Under the pieces are notes generated by a model. That model saw only the letters and a program-made list of their open reading frames with translations, had not been told where the DNA came from and did no database searches. From NCBI GenBank assembly GCA_902761905.1, contig CACWMK010000050.1:1-35964 (forward strand): a stretch of DNA of 35,964 bases, in the 5' to 3' direction. The translations under genes and the position numbers were made by a program. Positions 26,086-32,724 of the stretch are shown piece by piece. The number at the start of each line of letters is the position of its first letter. The first letter of the stretch is position 1. The stretch comes from an uncultured Prevotellaceae bacterium. GTDB taxonomy: Bacteria; Bacteroidota; Bacteroidia; Bacteroidales; Bacteroidaceae.

Positions 26086-26087
26086 CG

Positions 26088-26669
26088 TTATCTGAATGGT
26101 TTAAAATGTGATTCGTCTGCAAATGCCAGCATCTCCTTGTCGCCACGACTGTCGCCATAGGCTGTAAGGTGGTAATCCTGGCGATTAGGATAGAGTGAGA
26201 GTATGCGGTTTACCTTTTCCTGGCCATAGCAGTTCTTGGATAGGAATCGACCAGTCAACTTGCCGTCGATAACCTCTATCTGCGTGCCAACGACCTTTAC
26301 TTGTGGAAAGAATGGTTGCACCCAGTTGTCGATAGATGCGCTTACTATCAGCACCTCTGAGCCCTCTTTGATAGCATGGTTTATCGCCTCGATAGCATTA
26401 GGGCGAAGCAGATGGCTTGATGAGGCTCCAAAAGCCTGACAGAGGGCGTTAAAATCATCAAGTGTGGTATCTTTAAAGAAATGCGCAAAAACCTTTTGTT
26501 TGGCCTTGTAATTAGGATATAGCCCAATTTTCATCAGCACAAGCAGATGGGCATAACGCATAAATCCCAATCCAAGAGCCATTGAACCTTTGGCATAACG
26601 GATAAACTCTATCAACGTATCCTTGGTTGTGAGCGTTCCGTCAAAGTCGAATGCGTATATCTTCTTCAT
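26088..26669 (-). CDS. HAD-superfamily hydrolase, subfamily IB (phosphoserine-phosphatase-like)
   Basis: The 193-residue cytoplasmic phosphatase has all four HAD motifs: FDFDGTLTTKDT (motif I, nucleophile Asp8 and general acid Asp10), VLIVSAS (motif II), KVNRI (motif III Lys) and AYGDSRGDKEML (motif IV Asp). The helical cap between residues 20 and 90 is of the C1 type, as in subfamily IB. Members dephosphorylate small molecules such as phosphoserine or lipid and sugar phosphates. In this operon, next to membrane acyltransferases and a polytopic protein, an undecaprenyl- or glycan-related phosphate is possible but not shown. The ATG overlaps the stop of the upstream acyltransferase by 4 bases. 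It ends close after motif IV (HFKPFR). Confidence 0.85.
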   Translation of the reverse strand: MKKIYAFDFDGTLTTKDTLIEFIRYAKGSMALGLGFMRYAHLLVLMKIGLYPNYKAKQKVFAHFFKDTTLDDFNALCQAFGASSSHLLRPNAIEAINHAIKEGSEVLIVSASIDNWVQPFFPQVKVVGTQIEVIDGKLTGRFLSKNCYGQEKVNRILSLYPNRQDYHLTAYGDSRGDKEMLAFADESHFKPFR

Positions 26670-27649
26670 ACTCTAACCAACAGTTTTAGTACTTTCTGCA
26701 ACACCCAAGCCAGAGGGATGGTTATCACGATAGTGAGTAGTGCTGTGAGCCAGTATCCCAGATGATAAGGCACTATGTATGCCATCACAAAGTGATTGTG
26801 TATCAGATATGCCTCGAGACTGAGTGCTCCAAAGAATGCGCAGAAGCGATTGAACCATTTTGGAGTGCGACGGAACACACGGTTCAGCATCAGTATTAGC
26901 GTGATGGTGAAAGGGATATATATCATGCGCTCTACAAACAGGGGGAATCGTCCGTGAGTCATCTGTTCCAGATAAACACACGAACTGAAAGTAGCCAGAA
27001 ACAGTAGGAGTACCATCCATATGCCTGCACCATCTATCTTTGCCTCGCGTCGCACCAGTTCGCCGCAGTTTATGCCTATAAAGAATATAGGTACGCGACT
27101 CCAGAATATCTCGATATGTCCCACTGCCTGGTGCAATGGTGCAATCCACTGCACCCAGATGCACCACAATATCATTATCACAGGCAACCATTTGTATATA
27201 GGATGGCGCTCTATCAGTCGCATATACGGTGGCGCCCATAGGTATAGCATCATGATGGCGGGGATGTACCAGAAGGTTAACTCATCGTTCAGCCAGAAGT
27301 CCCAGTTGATAGCTATGTCGCCTATCAGGTCGATATAGTTGCCAAACTGCCAGTCGAACCTAGGCAGATAATACAGCGATGCCATCACCAGCCACGCTGG
27401 ATATATGCGAAGCAGTCTGCGCTTGTAGAACTTCCATACATCAGGATTCTTGACCCACGAGAACCAAAGACCTATGCCACTAAGAAAAAGGAACATGTCT
27501 ACCCCCACGTTTCCACATCTGCGCAGACCAAAAAACTCGTTGCTACGAGCCAATGGCACGTGGAAGAGTATGATGAACAGCATAGCAGCTCCCATCAACT
27601 CGCCGCGATAGCGACTAACGTTGGCCAGCTCTATATCCTTAATCTTCAT
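26666..27649 (-). CDS. Membrane acyltransferase (acyltransferase 3 family)
   Basis: This is a 327-residue protein with about ten membrane segments. NVSRYRGELMGAAMLFIILFH carries the N-terminal conserved block with His, and GNVGVDMFLFLSGIGLWFSW the second; YKRRLLRIYPAWL is the typical basic loop. It should acylate (often O-acetylate) a surface glycan or lipid in the inner membrane. The frame is open back to 27826, but those 59 extra codons overlap the upstream acyltransferase gene and read unrelated basic sequence. ATG 27649 overlaps the previous stop as ATGA, as seen throughout this operon. It is related in family to the gene upstream but lacks its repeat insertions. Confidence 0.85.
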   Translation of the reverse strand: MKIKDIELANVSRYRGELMGAAMLFIILFHVPLARSNEFFGLRRCGNVGVDMFLFLSGIGLWFSWVKNPDVWKFYKRRLLRIYPAWLVMASLYYLPRFDWQFGNYIDLIGDIAINWDFWLNDELTFWYIPAIMMLYLWAPPYMRLIERHPIYKWLPVIMILWCIWVQWIAPLHQAVGHIEIFWSRVPIFFIGINCGELVRREAKIDGAGIWMVLLLFLATFSSCVYLEQMTHGRFPLFVERMIYIPFTITLILMLNRVFRRTPKWFNRFCAFFGALSLEAYLIHNHFVMAYIVPYHLGYWLTALLTIVITIPLAWVLQKVLKLLVRV

Positions 27650-28758
27650 AGTTTGGGCGATGGGATGCGGTCGATAATCTGCTTTACGGCCCACGACAGG
27701 GCGATAGTAGCAATGACGTAAAGCATCAGTCCGTCGTAGATGTCCTGTTTCCAGGCCACTGTTATAAAGAGTTTCCGCGCTATGGGGTGAGCCACAAACA
27801 TAGCGGCAGATATTGATCCTATCCAAGTGATGACGCTAAGCATCCACTTGGGCATAATCTTTACTAGTGCGATAGTGCCAATGATGATCAGTGCAGGAAT
27901 CCAGAACCAAGCTTGATACCAGAAACACATCACTACAATCAAAACAGTTGAAATCAATAAGGCCACAAAATATTCCCACGTTGGGAATGAAATGTTCCCA
28001 CGTTGGGAATAAAATGTTCCCACGTTGGGAATTCTTGCCACGATTATTCCCAGTCCAAATGGAAGCATACCTCCGATGGAGTTATAACGTAGTCTGTTGA
28101 GTATTTCGCCCTCAGGATCGCAGAATGCTTGTAGCAGCCAGCAGACGGCTATCAATCCCACAACCCACCACGAATTGCGACGATATAACAGCAGTCTGTA
28201 GATGATGTACAGCTGAATCATCAGGCCAAAGAACCAATATATGCCTGGCCAGATGATGCGATCGGGCTCTGGCAACACATTGATATACATAGCCAGTTGT
28301 GCCACAACATTATACCAGTGGAACTGGAATCGTCCAGGGGTAAGCATGTCAACGATGATAAACAGCGAGAAGCCCACTATCAGCATTCTCAACAGCTTTA
28401 AATAGTTGTATCGCACAAAAGAATCAAGGGGACAGGTCGCTTGATTCGCTTCGCCGAAACGATCATGGACCTGTCCCCTTGATTCTTGCTCATACTTCTT
28501 CACAAGTCCAAAGCCGCTCAGAAACAAGAATACAGGCACACCATAATGACCAAAGTACGACAGCAAATGAACAGGCAATAGCTCGTCAGGATTAGTCAGT
28601 GCGTGCCAAAGTCGGTCGTTGTTGGATGTAAAGAACTGATACTCGTTCTCCTTCACAATCTTGCCGATAAAGTGGCAATAGTTGTGAAGCACGATGGCCA
28701 GAATAGCTATTCCTCGCATCGCTGTACACTCGGCACGCGAAAGTAGTTCCTGTTTCAT
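27646..28758 (-). CDS. Membrane acyltransferase with two palindromic repeat insertions
   Basis: The 370-residue protein has the acyltransferase 3 signature: SRAECTAMRGIAILAIVLHNYCH (conserved Arg and His) and GVPVFLFLSGFGLVKKYE, with about ten membrane segments. Two stretches do not fit the family. Residues about 91-114 (between KKYEQE and FVRYNYLK) are encoded by a 69-nt segment bounded by a perfect 20-bp inverted repeat. Residues about 243-262 (including GNISFPTWE) come from three 22-nt units of the TTCCCA palindrome. Both have lengths divisible by three and lie in loops, so the protein may still fold. It probably acylates a surface glycan. It overlaps both neighbours as ATGA within the minus-strand operon. 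Confidence 0.85.
   Translation of the reverse strand: MKQELLSRAECTAMRGIAILAIVLHNYCHFIGKIVKENEYQFFTSNNDRLWHALTNPDELLPVHLLSYFGHYGVPVFLFLSGFGLVKKYEQESRGQVHDRFGEANQATCPLDSFVRYNYLKLLRMLIVGFSLFIIVDMLTPGRFQFHWYNVVAQLAMYINVLPEPDRIIWPGIYWFFGLMIQLYIIYRLLLYRRNSWWVVGLIAVCWLLQAFCDPEGEILNRLRYNSIGGMLPFGLGIIVARIPNVGTFYSQRGNISFPTWEYFVALLISTVLIVVMCFWYQAWFWIPALIIIGTIALVKIMPKWMLSVITWIGSISAAMFVAHPIARKLFITVAWKQDIYDGLMLYVIATIALSWAVKQIIDRIPSPKL
27973..28031. repeat. Three tandem 22-nt units of a palindromic repeat inside a gene
   Basis: The 15-nt palindrome TTCCCACGTTGGGAA occurs at 27973-27987, 27995-28009 and 28017-28031, exactly 22 bases apart, with linkers TGAAATG and TAAAATG. Three units make 66 nt, 22 codons. 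Each unit is read in a different frame on the coding strand, and none yields a stop. Confidence 0.95.
28419..28487. repeat. 69-nt element with perfect 20-bp inverted repeats inside a gene
   Basis: AAGAATCAAGGGGACAGGTC (28419-28438) and its exact reverse complement (28468-28487) flank a 29-nt middle that itself has a short TTCG/CGAA inversion. It resembles REP-like interspersed palindromes seen in many bacteria. The total of 69 nt preserves the reading frame. Confidence 0.9.
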
Positions 28759-30581
28759 TTCTTCAGCTTATTATAGTCCGTCTCGCCCTTAAGTATTCTT
28801 GGGCGTTTCTGGTTGTATTTTGGATTAACTACGTCGTATTCTGGGCGATAGAGTGGAGTAGATATTCCTCCAAAGTATAACAGCAGATGTGGCAGAACAT
28901 CCGTCATCATCGGACGATTCTTGGCTGCCTGAATAGCCTCCCAACCATATGGATGCTGCTCGCGATACTTGGGCGAACCCCATATCCAGAACGGAATCTC
29001 CATCTCGTTGCGAGCCAGTCGATAATCGATGTTAGCAGAGTGTATTCGTCCGTAAGTATATGGTTTGCTGTCGAATATCTCTTCGCCATGATCGGGCATG
29101 TAGATTACCACAGCATCCTCATCTACGAATCGCTGTGTTATAGCCCAGACTATCGAGTCGTTGTATCGCAGAGAGTTGTCGTAGTGAGCCAGAATCTTCA
29201 GTTGACGGTCTGTAAGTTCTGGACGATCGTACATCGCTGGTGTAAAGTATGTATCCGTCTTCTGTGGATAGCGTCCACGATAGTCTACGTGCGAACCCTC
29301 AAGATGCAGGATAGTAAGATTGTGCTTGGTGTTATGTTTCTTCAGAACATCGTACTCCCTCAGCACTCCTTCGTCGTAGCGATGCAGGCTGGCGTTGCGT
29401 GTGTCAAACTGATATTTGCTCAGTTCAGGATTGTTCAGGAAGAAGCCTCCGCTGAAGTCGTAAACCTCTTCGCGTGCCTTCGACTGGAACTGGTTGGTGA
29501 TAAACGTTACGTGATAACCAGCCTTGCGGAACACCTCTGGAAACAATGGTGTGTCGCACCACTCGCCTTCGTCGCCTACAGCGTGCATCGACATCACATT
29601 CTTAAACACAAAACTGGTAAGATTCCAAGGTGCAACCACATCGCTGAATGCCACCAGACTGCCCTCTTGAGCCATCGCCAACTGGCGTGGGGTAGTGGGT
29701 TTCTGATATCCGTATAGCTGCGAATGATGTTTGTTGTAGCTTTCGCCGATAACGAGCACTATGTTTGGCACTCGATACGAGCAACTGTCAACCACCACTT
29801 TTTCGCGTGCCGCCATCAGTTGGTCTATCTGATGCTTGGCCAGATTGTTGGCGTAAATGCCGAAGGCCAGACGATAAATAGGAATATATAACTTGGCGCA
29901 CTCATCCTTCTTGGTAAGTTCATGCTCCACCTGCCCTACGGTATCGTAGCTGAACAGACGGTGCATAGCCACCTTGTTATCTTCGCATTGACCATAAGCA
30001 TCTATCAGCAACCAAGCCGTAACCACACCCATTACTGCCTTACAAACTGCAGGAACCGTCTGGTTTATCTTTGGCAGAATCATCCTCTTTCGCACATTTG
30101 CCAATACCTTGCGAAGTATTGTCCACAGGATATGAACGGCTATTAGCAGTAATATCCAGCCCACGCACGATGTGATTATGTCCCAGTTAAGATATGACGA
30201 CAGAAACTCCTGCGACTCCTGCTGTGTGGTTTCGCCAAACAGCATAAGCATGGTTGGTGTAAGCGTAGAGTCGAATTTTTCGTAGCAGAACATATCTACC
30301 AGAGCAATGCCGTAAAGCACCACATATAGTAATGTCCTAACCCAATAGCGAACCTTGCGGGGAATCAGCGCAAGCACCACGCAAACAGCATAGATGTCGA
30401 GGAACAGTTCTGGTGCAGAGAGTTCGTAAGGTTTGGCGTTTTTAAGATGATGATTTATCTCTAACTGCGTACAAATCCACCCTAGCGCAAACATAAACAC
30501 AAAGAATGCGCCGTTCTTCTGGATTGGGGCAAACAGATACCCAAGCCATTTCAGTGGATTAAGTTTAAAACCTTTAAGCAT
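28755..30581 (-). CDS. EptA/CptA-like phosphoethanolamine transferase (sulfatase-fold)
   Basis: The 608-residue protein has an N-terminal membrane domain with about five segments (residues 20-195) and a periplasmic alkaline-phosphatase-like domain. Key motifs are NIVLVIGESYNKHHSQLYGY (from 273; Glu280 metal ligand, nucleophile Ser281 where EptA has Thr), KPTTP (294-298), LEGSHVDY and MPDHGEE (495-501, Asp/His metal ligands), with IHS at 513-515. Such enzymes move phosphoethanolamine from phosphatidylethanolamine to lipid A or glycans, altering surface charge and resistance to cationic peptides. It overlaps nadD by 8 bases and the acyltransferase by 4, so it is co-transcribed with housekeeping genes. 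The acceptor is not known; a phosphoglycerol transferase is the main alternative. Confidence 0.85.
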   Translation of the reverse strand: MLKGFKLNPLKWLGYLFAPIQKNGAFFVFMFALGWICTQLEINHHLKNAKPYELSAPELFLDIYAVCVVLALIPRKVRYWVRTLLYVVLYGIALVDMFCYEKFDSTLTPTMLMLFGETTQQESQEFLSSYLNWDIITSCVGWILLLIAVHILWTILRKVLANVRKRMILPKINQTVPAVCKAVMGVVTAWLLIDAYGQCEDNKVAMHRLFSYDTVGQVEHELTKKDECAKLYIPIYRLAFGIYANNLAKHQIDQLMAAREKVVVDSCSYRVPNIVLVIGESYNKHHSQLYGYQKPTTPRQLAMAQEGSLVAFSDVVAPWNLTSFVFKNVMSMHAVGDEGEWCDTPLFPEVFRKAGYHVTFITNQFQSKAREEVYDFSGGFFLNNPELSKYQFDTRNASLHRYDEGVLREYDVLKKHNTKHNLTILHLEGSHVDYRGRYPQKTDTYFTPAMYDRPELTDRQLKILAHYDNSLRYNDSIVWAITQRFVDEDAVVIYMPDHGEEIFDSKPYTYGRIHSANIDYRLARNEMEIPFWIWGSPKYREQHPYGWEAIQAAKNRPMMTDVLPHLLLYFGGISTPLYRPEYDVVNPKYNQKRPRILKGETDYNKLKK

Positions 30582-31122
30582 AGAGGTTGTGTTCGTTTAT
30601 GTATTCAGCCACAGCCTTTGGCACTAGTTGTTTTATGCCCTTTCCGGCCTTGATACGTTCGCGTATCTCTGTGCTCGAAATGTCGATAAGTTCTAGTCCA
30701 TCGATGCCTCCTTCGCTACCGCGACGAGGATAGACGATGATCTGAAACTCATTGCGAATATCGTCAGCACGATACCATTTATCAAACAGTTGCCAGTTGT
30801 CGCCACCTATCATCAGCACAAACTCTCGGTCAGGATAGTCCTGCTTCAGGGCTTGCAGTGTGTTCCAGGTGTACGATGGTTTGGGCAGATGCATCTCGTA
30901 GTCGCTGGCGATAATGCCCTCTTCGCCTGCAACAGCCAGTCGGGCCATTTCCATTCTCGATTCGTCGTCCAGCAAATCGGCTGTAGCTTTCAGTGGATTC
31001 TGTGGCGAAACCATCAGCCACACTTCGTCGAGCCCGGCTTTCTCACGTAGCTGTCGAGCCAACGAAATGTGTCCATTGTGGATGGGATTGAATGATCCGC
31101 CAAAGATCCCTGTTCGTATCAT
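30574..31122 (-). CDS. nadD: Nicotinate-nucleotide adenylyltransferase
   Basis: The 182-residue protein is slightly short but within the range for NadD. It transfers AMP from ATP to nicotinate mononucleotide, giving deamido-NAD in the cytoplasm. The N-terminal GIFGGSFNPIHNGHISLA carries the GxFxPxHxGH nucleotidyltransferase motif. MIGGDNWQLFDKWYRADDI and the C-terminal ISSTEIRERIKAG (SxTxxR motif) are also present. Its ATG overlaps the gmk stop (ATGA) and its end overlaps the EptA-like gene by 8 bases, so translation is probably coupled. The pairing with gmk is common in Bacteroidetes. nadA at 8856 is the only other NAD gene in the window. The assignment is firm. Confidence 0.95.
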   Translation of the reverse strand: MIRTGIFGGSFNPIHNGHISLARQLREKAGLDEVWLMVSPQNPLKATADLLDDESRMEMARLAVAGEEGIIASDYEMHLPKPSYTWNTLQALKQDYPDREFVLMIGGDNWQLFDKWYRADDIRNEFQIIVYPRRGSEGGIDGLELIDISSTEIRERIKAGKGIKQLVPKAVAEYINEHNLYA

Positions 31123-31697
31123 TCTATTTCAAGAAACTCTTTGATGACTTTCAGTGCGTCGGCTTCGGCATAGTCCAACATGTCGTTGATGACAATCTTG
31201 TCGAACTTGTCGGCAAACGAGAGTTCGAACTCAGCACGGGCTATGCGCTGGTCGATAACCTCAGGTGCATCAGTAGCACGACCCACAAGTCGCTTGCGTA
31301 GTTCGCCTATCGATGGGGGCTGGATAAACAGGCTCAGAGCCTTGTCGCCATAGAATTTCTTGATGTTTACGCCACCCTTTACGTCAACGTCGAAAACCAC
31401 GTTCTGTCCAGCATTAAGCTGGTTCTCAACCTGCGACTTCAATGTGCCGTAAAAGCGGTCGGTATATACCTCTTCGTATTCCAGGAACTCATCGTTATCA
31501 ATGCGCTGGCGGAACTCTTCTGGTGTCAGGAAGAAATAGTCTACTCCATTCTTCTCAGTGCCGCGAGGAGCTCGCGATGTGCACGAGATAGAGTAGGCCA
31601 GATTAAGTTCCTTGTGCTCTCTCATCAGCCACGAGATGATAGTACTCTTGCCTGTGCCCGATGGAGCCGATATAATAATAAGTTTACCTCTTGCCAT
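31119..31697 (-). CDS. gmk: Guanylate kinase
   Basis: The 192-residue protein phosphorylates GMP to GDP with ATP in the cytoplasm. The P-loop is KLIIISAPSGTGKSTIISWL. The GMP-binding block follows as YSISCTSRAPRGTEKNGVDYFF and EFLEYEEVYTDRFYGT. VVFDVDVKGGVNIKK and FIQPPSIGELRKRL complete the family pattern. The frame is open to an earlier Met at 31736, but that would overlap yicC by 38 bases and add 13 unconserved residues. MARGKL at 31697, one base after the yicC stop, is the family start. It lies between yicC and nadD; yicC-gmk adjacency is widespread in bacteria. Confidence 0.95.
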   Translation of the reverse strand: MARGKLIIISAPSGTGKSTIISWLMREHKELNLAYSISCTSRAPRGTEKNGVDYFFLTPEEFRQRIDNDEFLEYEEVYTDRFYGTLKSQVENQLNAGQNVVFDVDVKGGVNIKKFYGDKALSLFIQPPSIGELRKRLVGRATDAPEVIDQRIARAEFELSFADKFDKIVINDMLDYAEADALKVIKEFLEIE

Positions 31698-31698
31698 A

Positions 31699-32574
31699 TT
31701 AAAGTGCGTTAAGAACCTGTTCCTTAATCTGCTCAAGCTCGTCCTTCATCTTAACCACGATGTTCTGCATCTCGGCCTGATTACTCTTCGAACCAGTAGT
31801 GTTAATCTCGCGACCCATCTCCTGAGCGATGAAGCCCAGCTTCTTGCCCTGACCAGCAGGCTCGTTCATTGTGTCGCGGAAATACTTCAGGTGGTTGGCC
31901 AGTCGCTGCTTCTCCTCGCTGATGTCCAGCTTCTCGATATAGTAAATCAGCTCCTGCTCCAAGCGGTTCTTATCATAGTCGGCTGTTGGAATCTGCTGCA
32001 GTCCGTCTACGATACGGGCCTTGATTTTCTCCACACGACTCTTCTCGAATGGTTCAATCTCGCCCATCAGTTTGGCTATATTGTCAATCTTCTCTGCAAA
32101 CTTCTTCTGCAGTGCAGCACCCTCCTGGGTACGGAAGTCAACCAGGTTCTTCAGTGCCTCGGCCAGTCCGCCTTTTACTACAGCCCACTCTTCGTCGTCC
32201 AACTCTTCTACGTCAGTCTTTGTCATAACGTCTGGCATGCGGAGCAGGGTATAGAACCAGTCCTCAGGTGCGGGTATGCCTGTCTTTTCTGATATTGTCT
32301 TAATCTGCTGATAGTAGTTCTCTACCAGTTGTGCGTTGATAGGTGTTGGGTCTACTGCCATATCCTTCTCTACCCATACGCTCATATCCACCTTTCCGCG
32401 GATCAGAGCCTCGGCCACCATCTGGCGCATTTCCATCTCTTTCTCACGATAGAGTGGTGCAATACGTGTGTTCAAGTCCAACTGCTTTGAGTTCAGCGAC
32501 TTGATTTCTACGTGAATCTTCTTCTCCTTAAATGCTACGACTGCCTTGCCGTAGCCTGTCATCGATTGTATCAT
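31699..32574 (-). CDS. yicC: YicC-family endoribonuclease
   Basis: The 291-residue cytoplasmic protein starts MIQSMTGYGKAVV, the hallmark of YicC, and has IHVEIKSLNSKQLDLNTRIA close behind. The C-terminal DUF1732 domain ends with the conserved GKKLGFIAQEMGREINTTGSKSN block. E. coli YicC has been described as an RNase that affects small-RNA turnover. The central part is helical and acidic. It is the first gene of the minus-strand operon, with a good promoter at 32603-32634. It is followed after one base by gmk. Full length and intact; the role in Bacteroidales is not established. Confidence 0.93.
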   Translation of the reverse strand: MIQSMTGYGKAVVAFKEKKIHVEIKSLNSKQLDLNTRIAPLYREKEMEMRQMVAEALIRGKVDMSVWVEKDMAVDPTPINAQLVENYYQQIKTISEKTGIPAPEDWFYTLLRMPDVMTKTDVEELDDEEWAVVKGGLAEALKNLVDFRTQEGAALQKKFAEKIDNIAKLMGEIEPFEKSRVEKIKARIVDGLQQIPTADYDKNRLEQELIYYIEKLDISEEKQRLANHLKYFRDTMNEPAGQGKKLGFIAQEMGREINTTGSKSNQAEMQNIVVKMKDELEQIKEQVLNAL

Positions 32575-32602
32575 GCTATACCTATTTAATAATATTTGGC
32601 TG

Positions 32603-32634
32603 CAAAATTACAACAAATTGTCGATACATCCAAA
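32603..32634 (-). promoter_or_regulatory. Promoter of the yicC-gmk-nadD operon
   Basis: On the minus strand TTTG (32634-32631), a 20-base spacer and TAATTTTG (32610-32603) give an ideal Bacteroidetes promoter. The leader to ATG 32574 is about 25 bases. It may serve the whole operon to 24685. Confidence 0.75.
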
Positions 32635-32671
32635 CAATTATCACGAAATGATTCTATTATACTAATAGAAA

Positions 32672-32699
32672 TCCCCGATTCAGCATTGTGAATCGGGGA
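32672..32699 (-). terminator. Terminator of the M13 peptidase gene
   Basis: TCCCCGATTCA (32672-32682) pairs with TGAATCGGGGA (32689-32699) around a 6-base loop. On the minus strand it lies 25 bases after the stop at 32725 and is followed by TTTCTATTA, a modest U-run. Confidence 0.75.
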
Positions 32700-32724
32700 C
32701 TTTATGCGATTTTTAATCGTTTTC

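Noticed and set aside
27650-27826. Longer N-terminus for the acyltransferase at 26666-27649
   Set aside because: It would overlap the upstream gene by 180 bases and reads unrelated sequence; ATG 27649 gives the usual ATGA overlap and the conserved N-terminus.
28887-29717. Plus-strand open frame of 276 codons opposite the phosphoethanolamine transferase gene
   Set aside because: It is a shadow of a well-conserved minus-strand gene with no motif of its own.
31698-31736. Earlier Met for gmk
   Set aside because: It overlaps yicC and adds 13 unconserved residues before the P-loop region.
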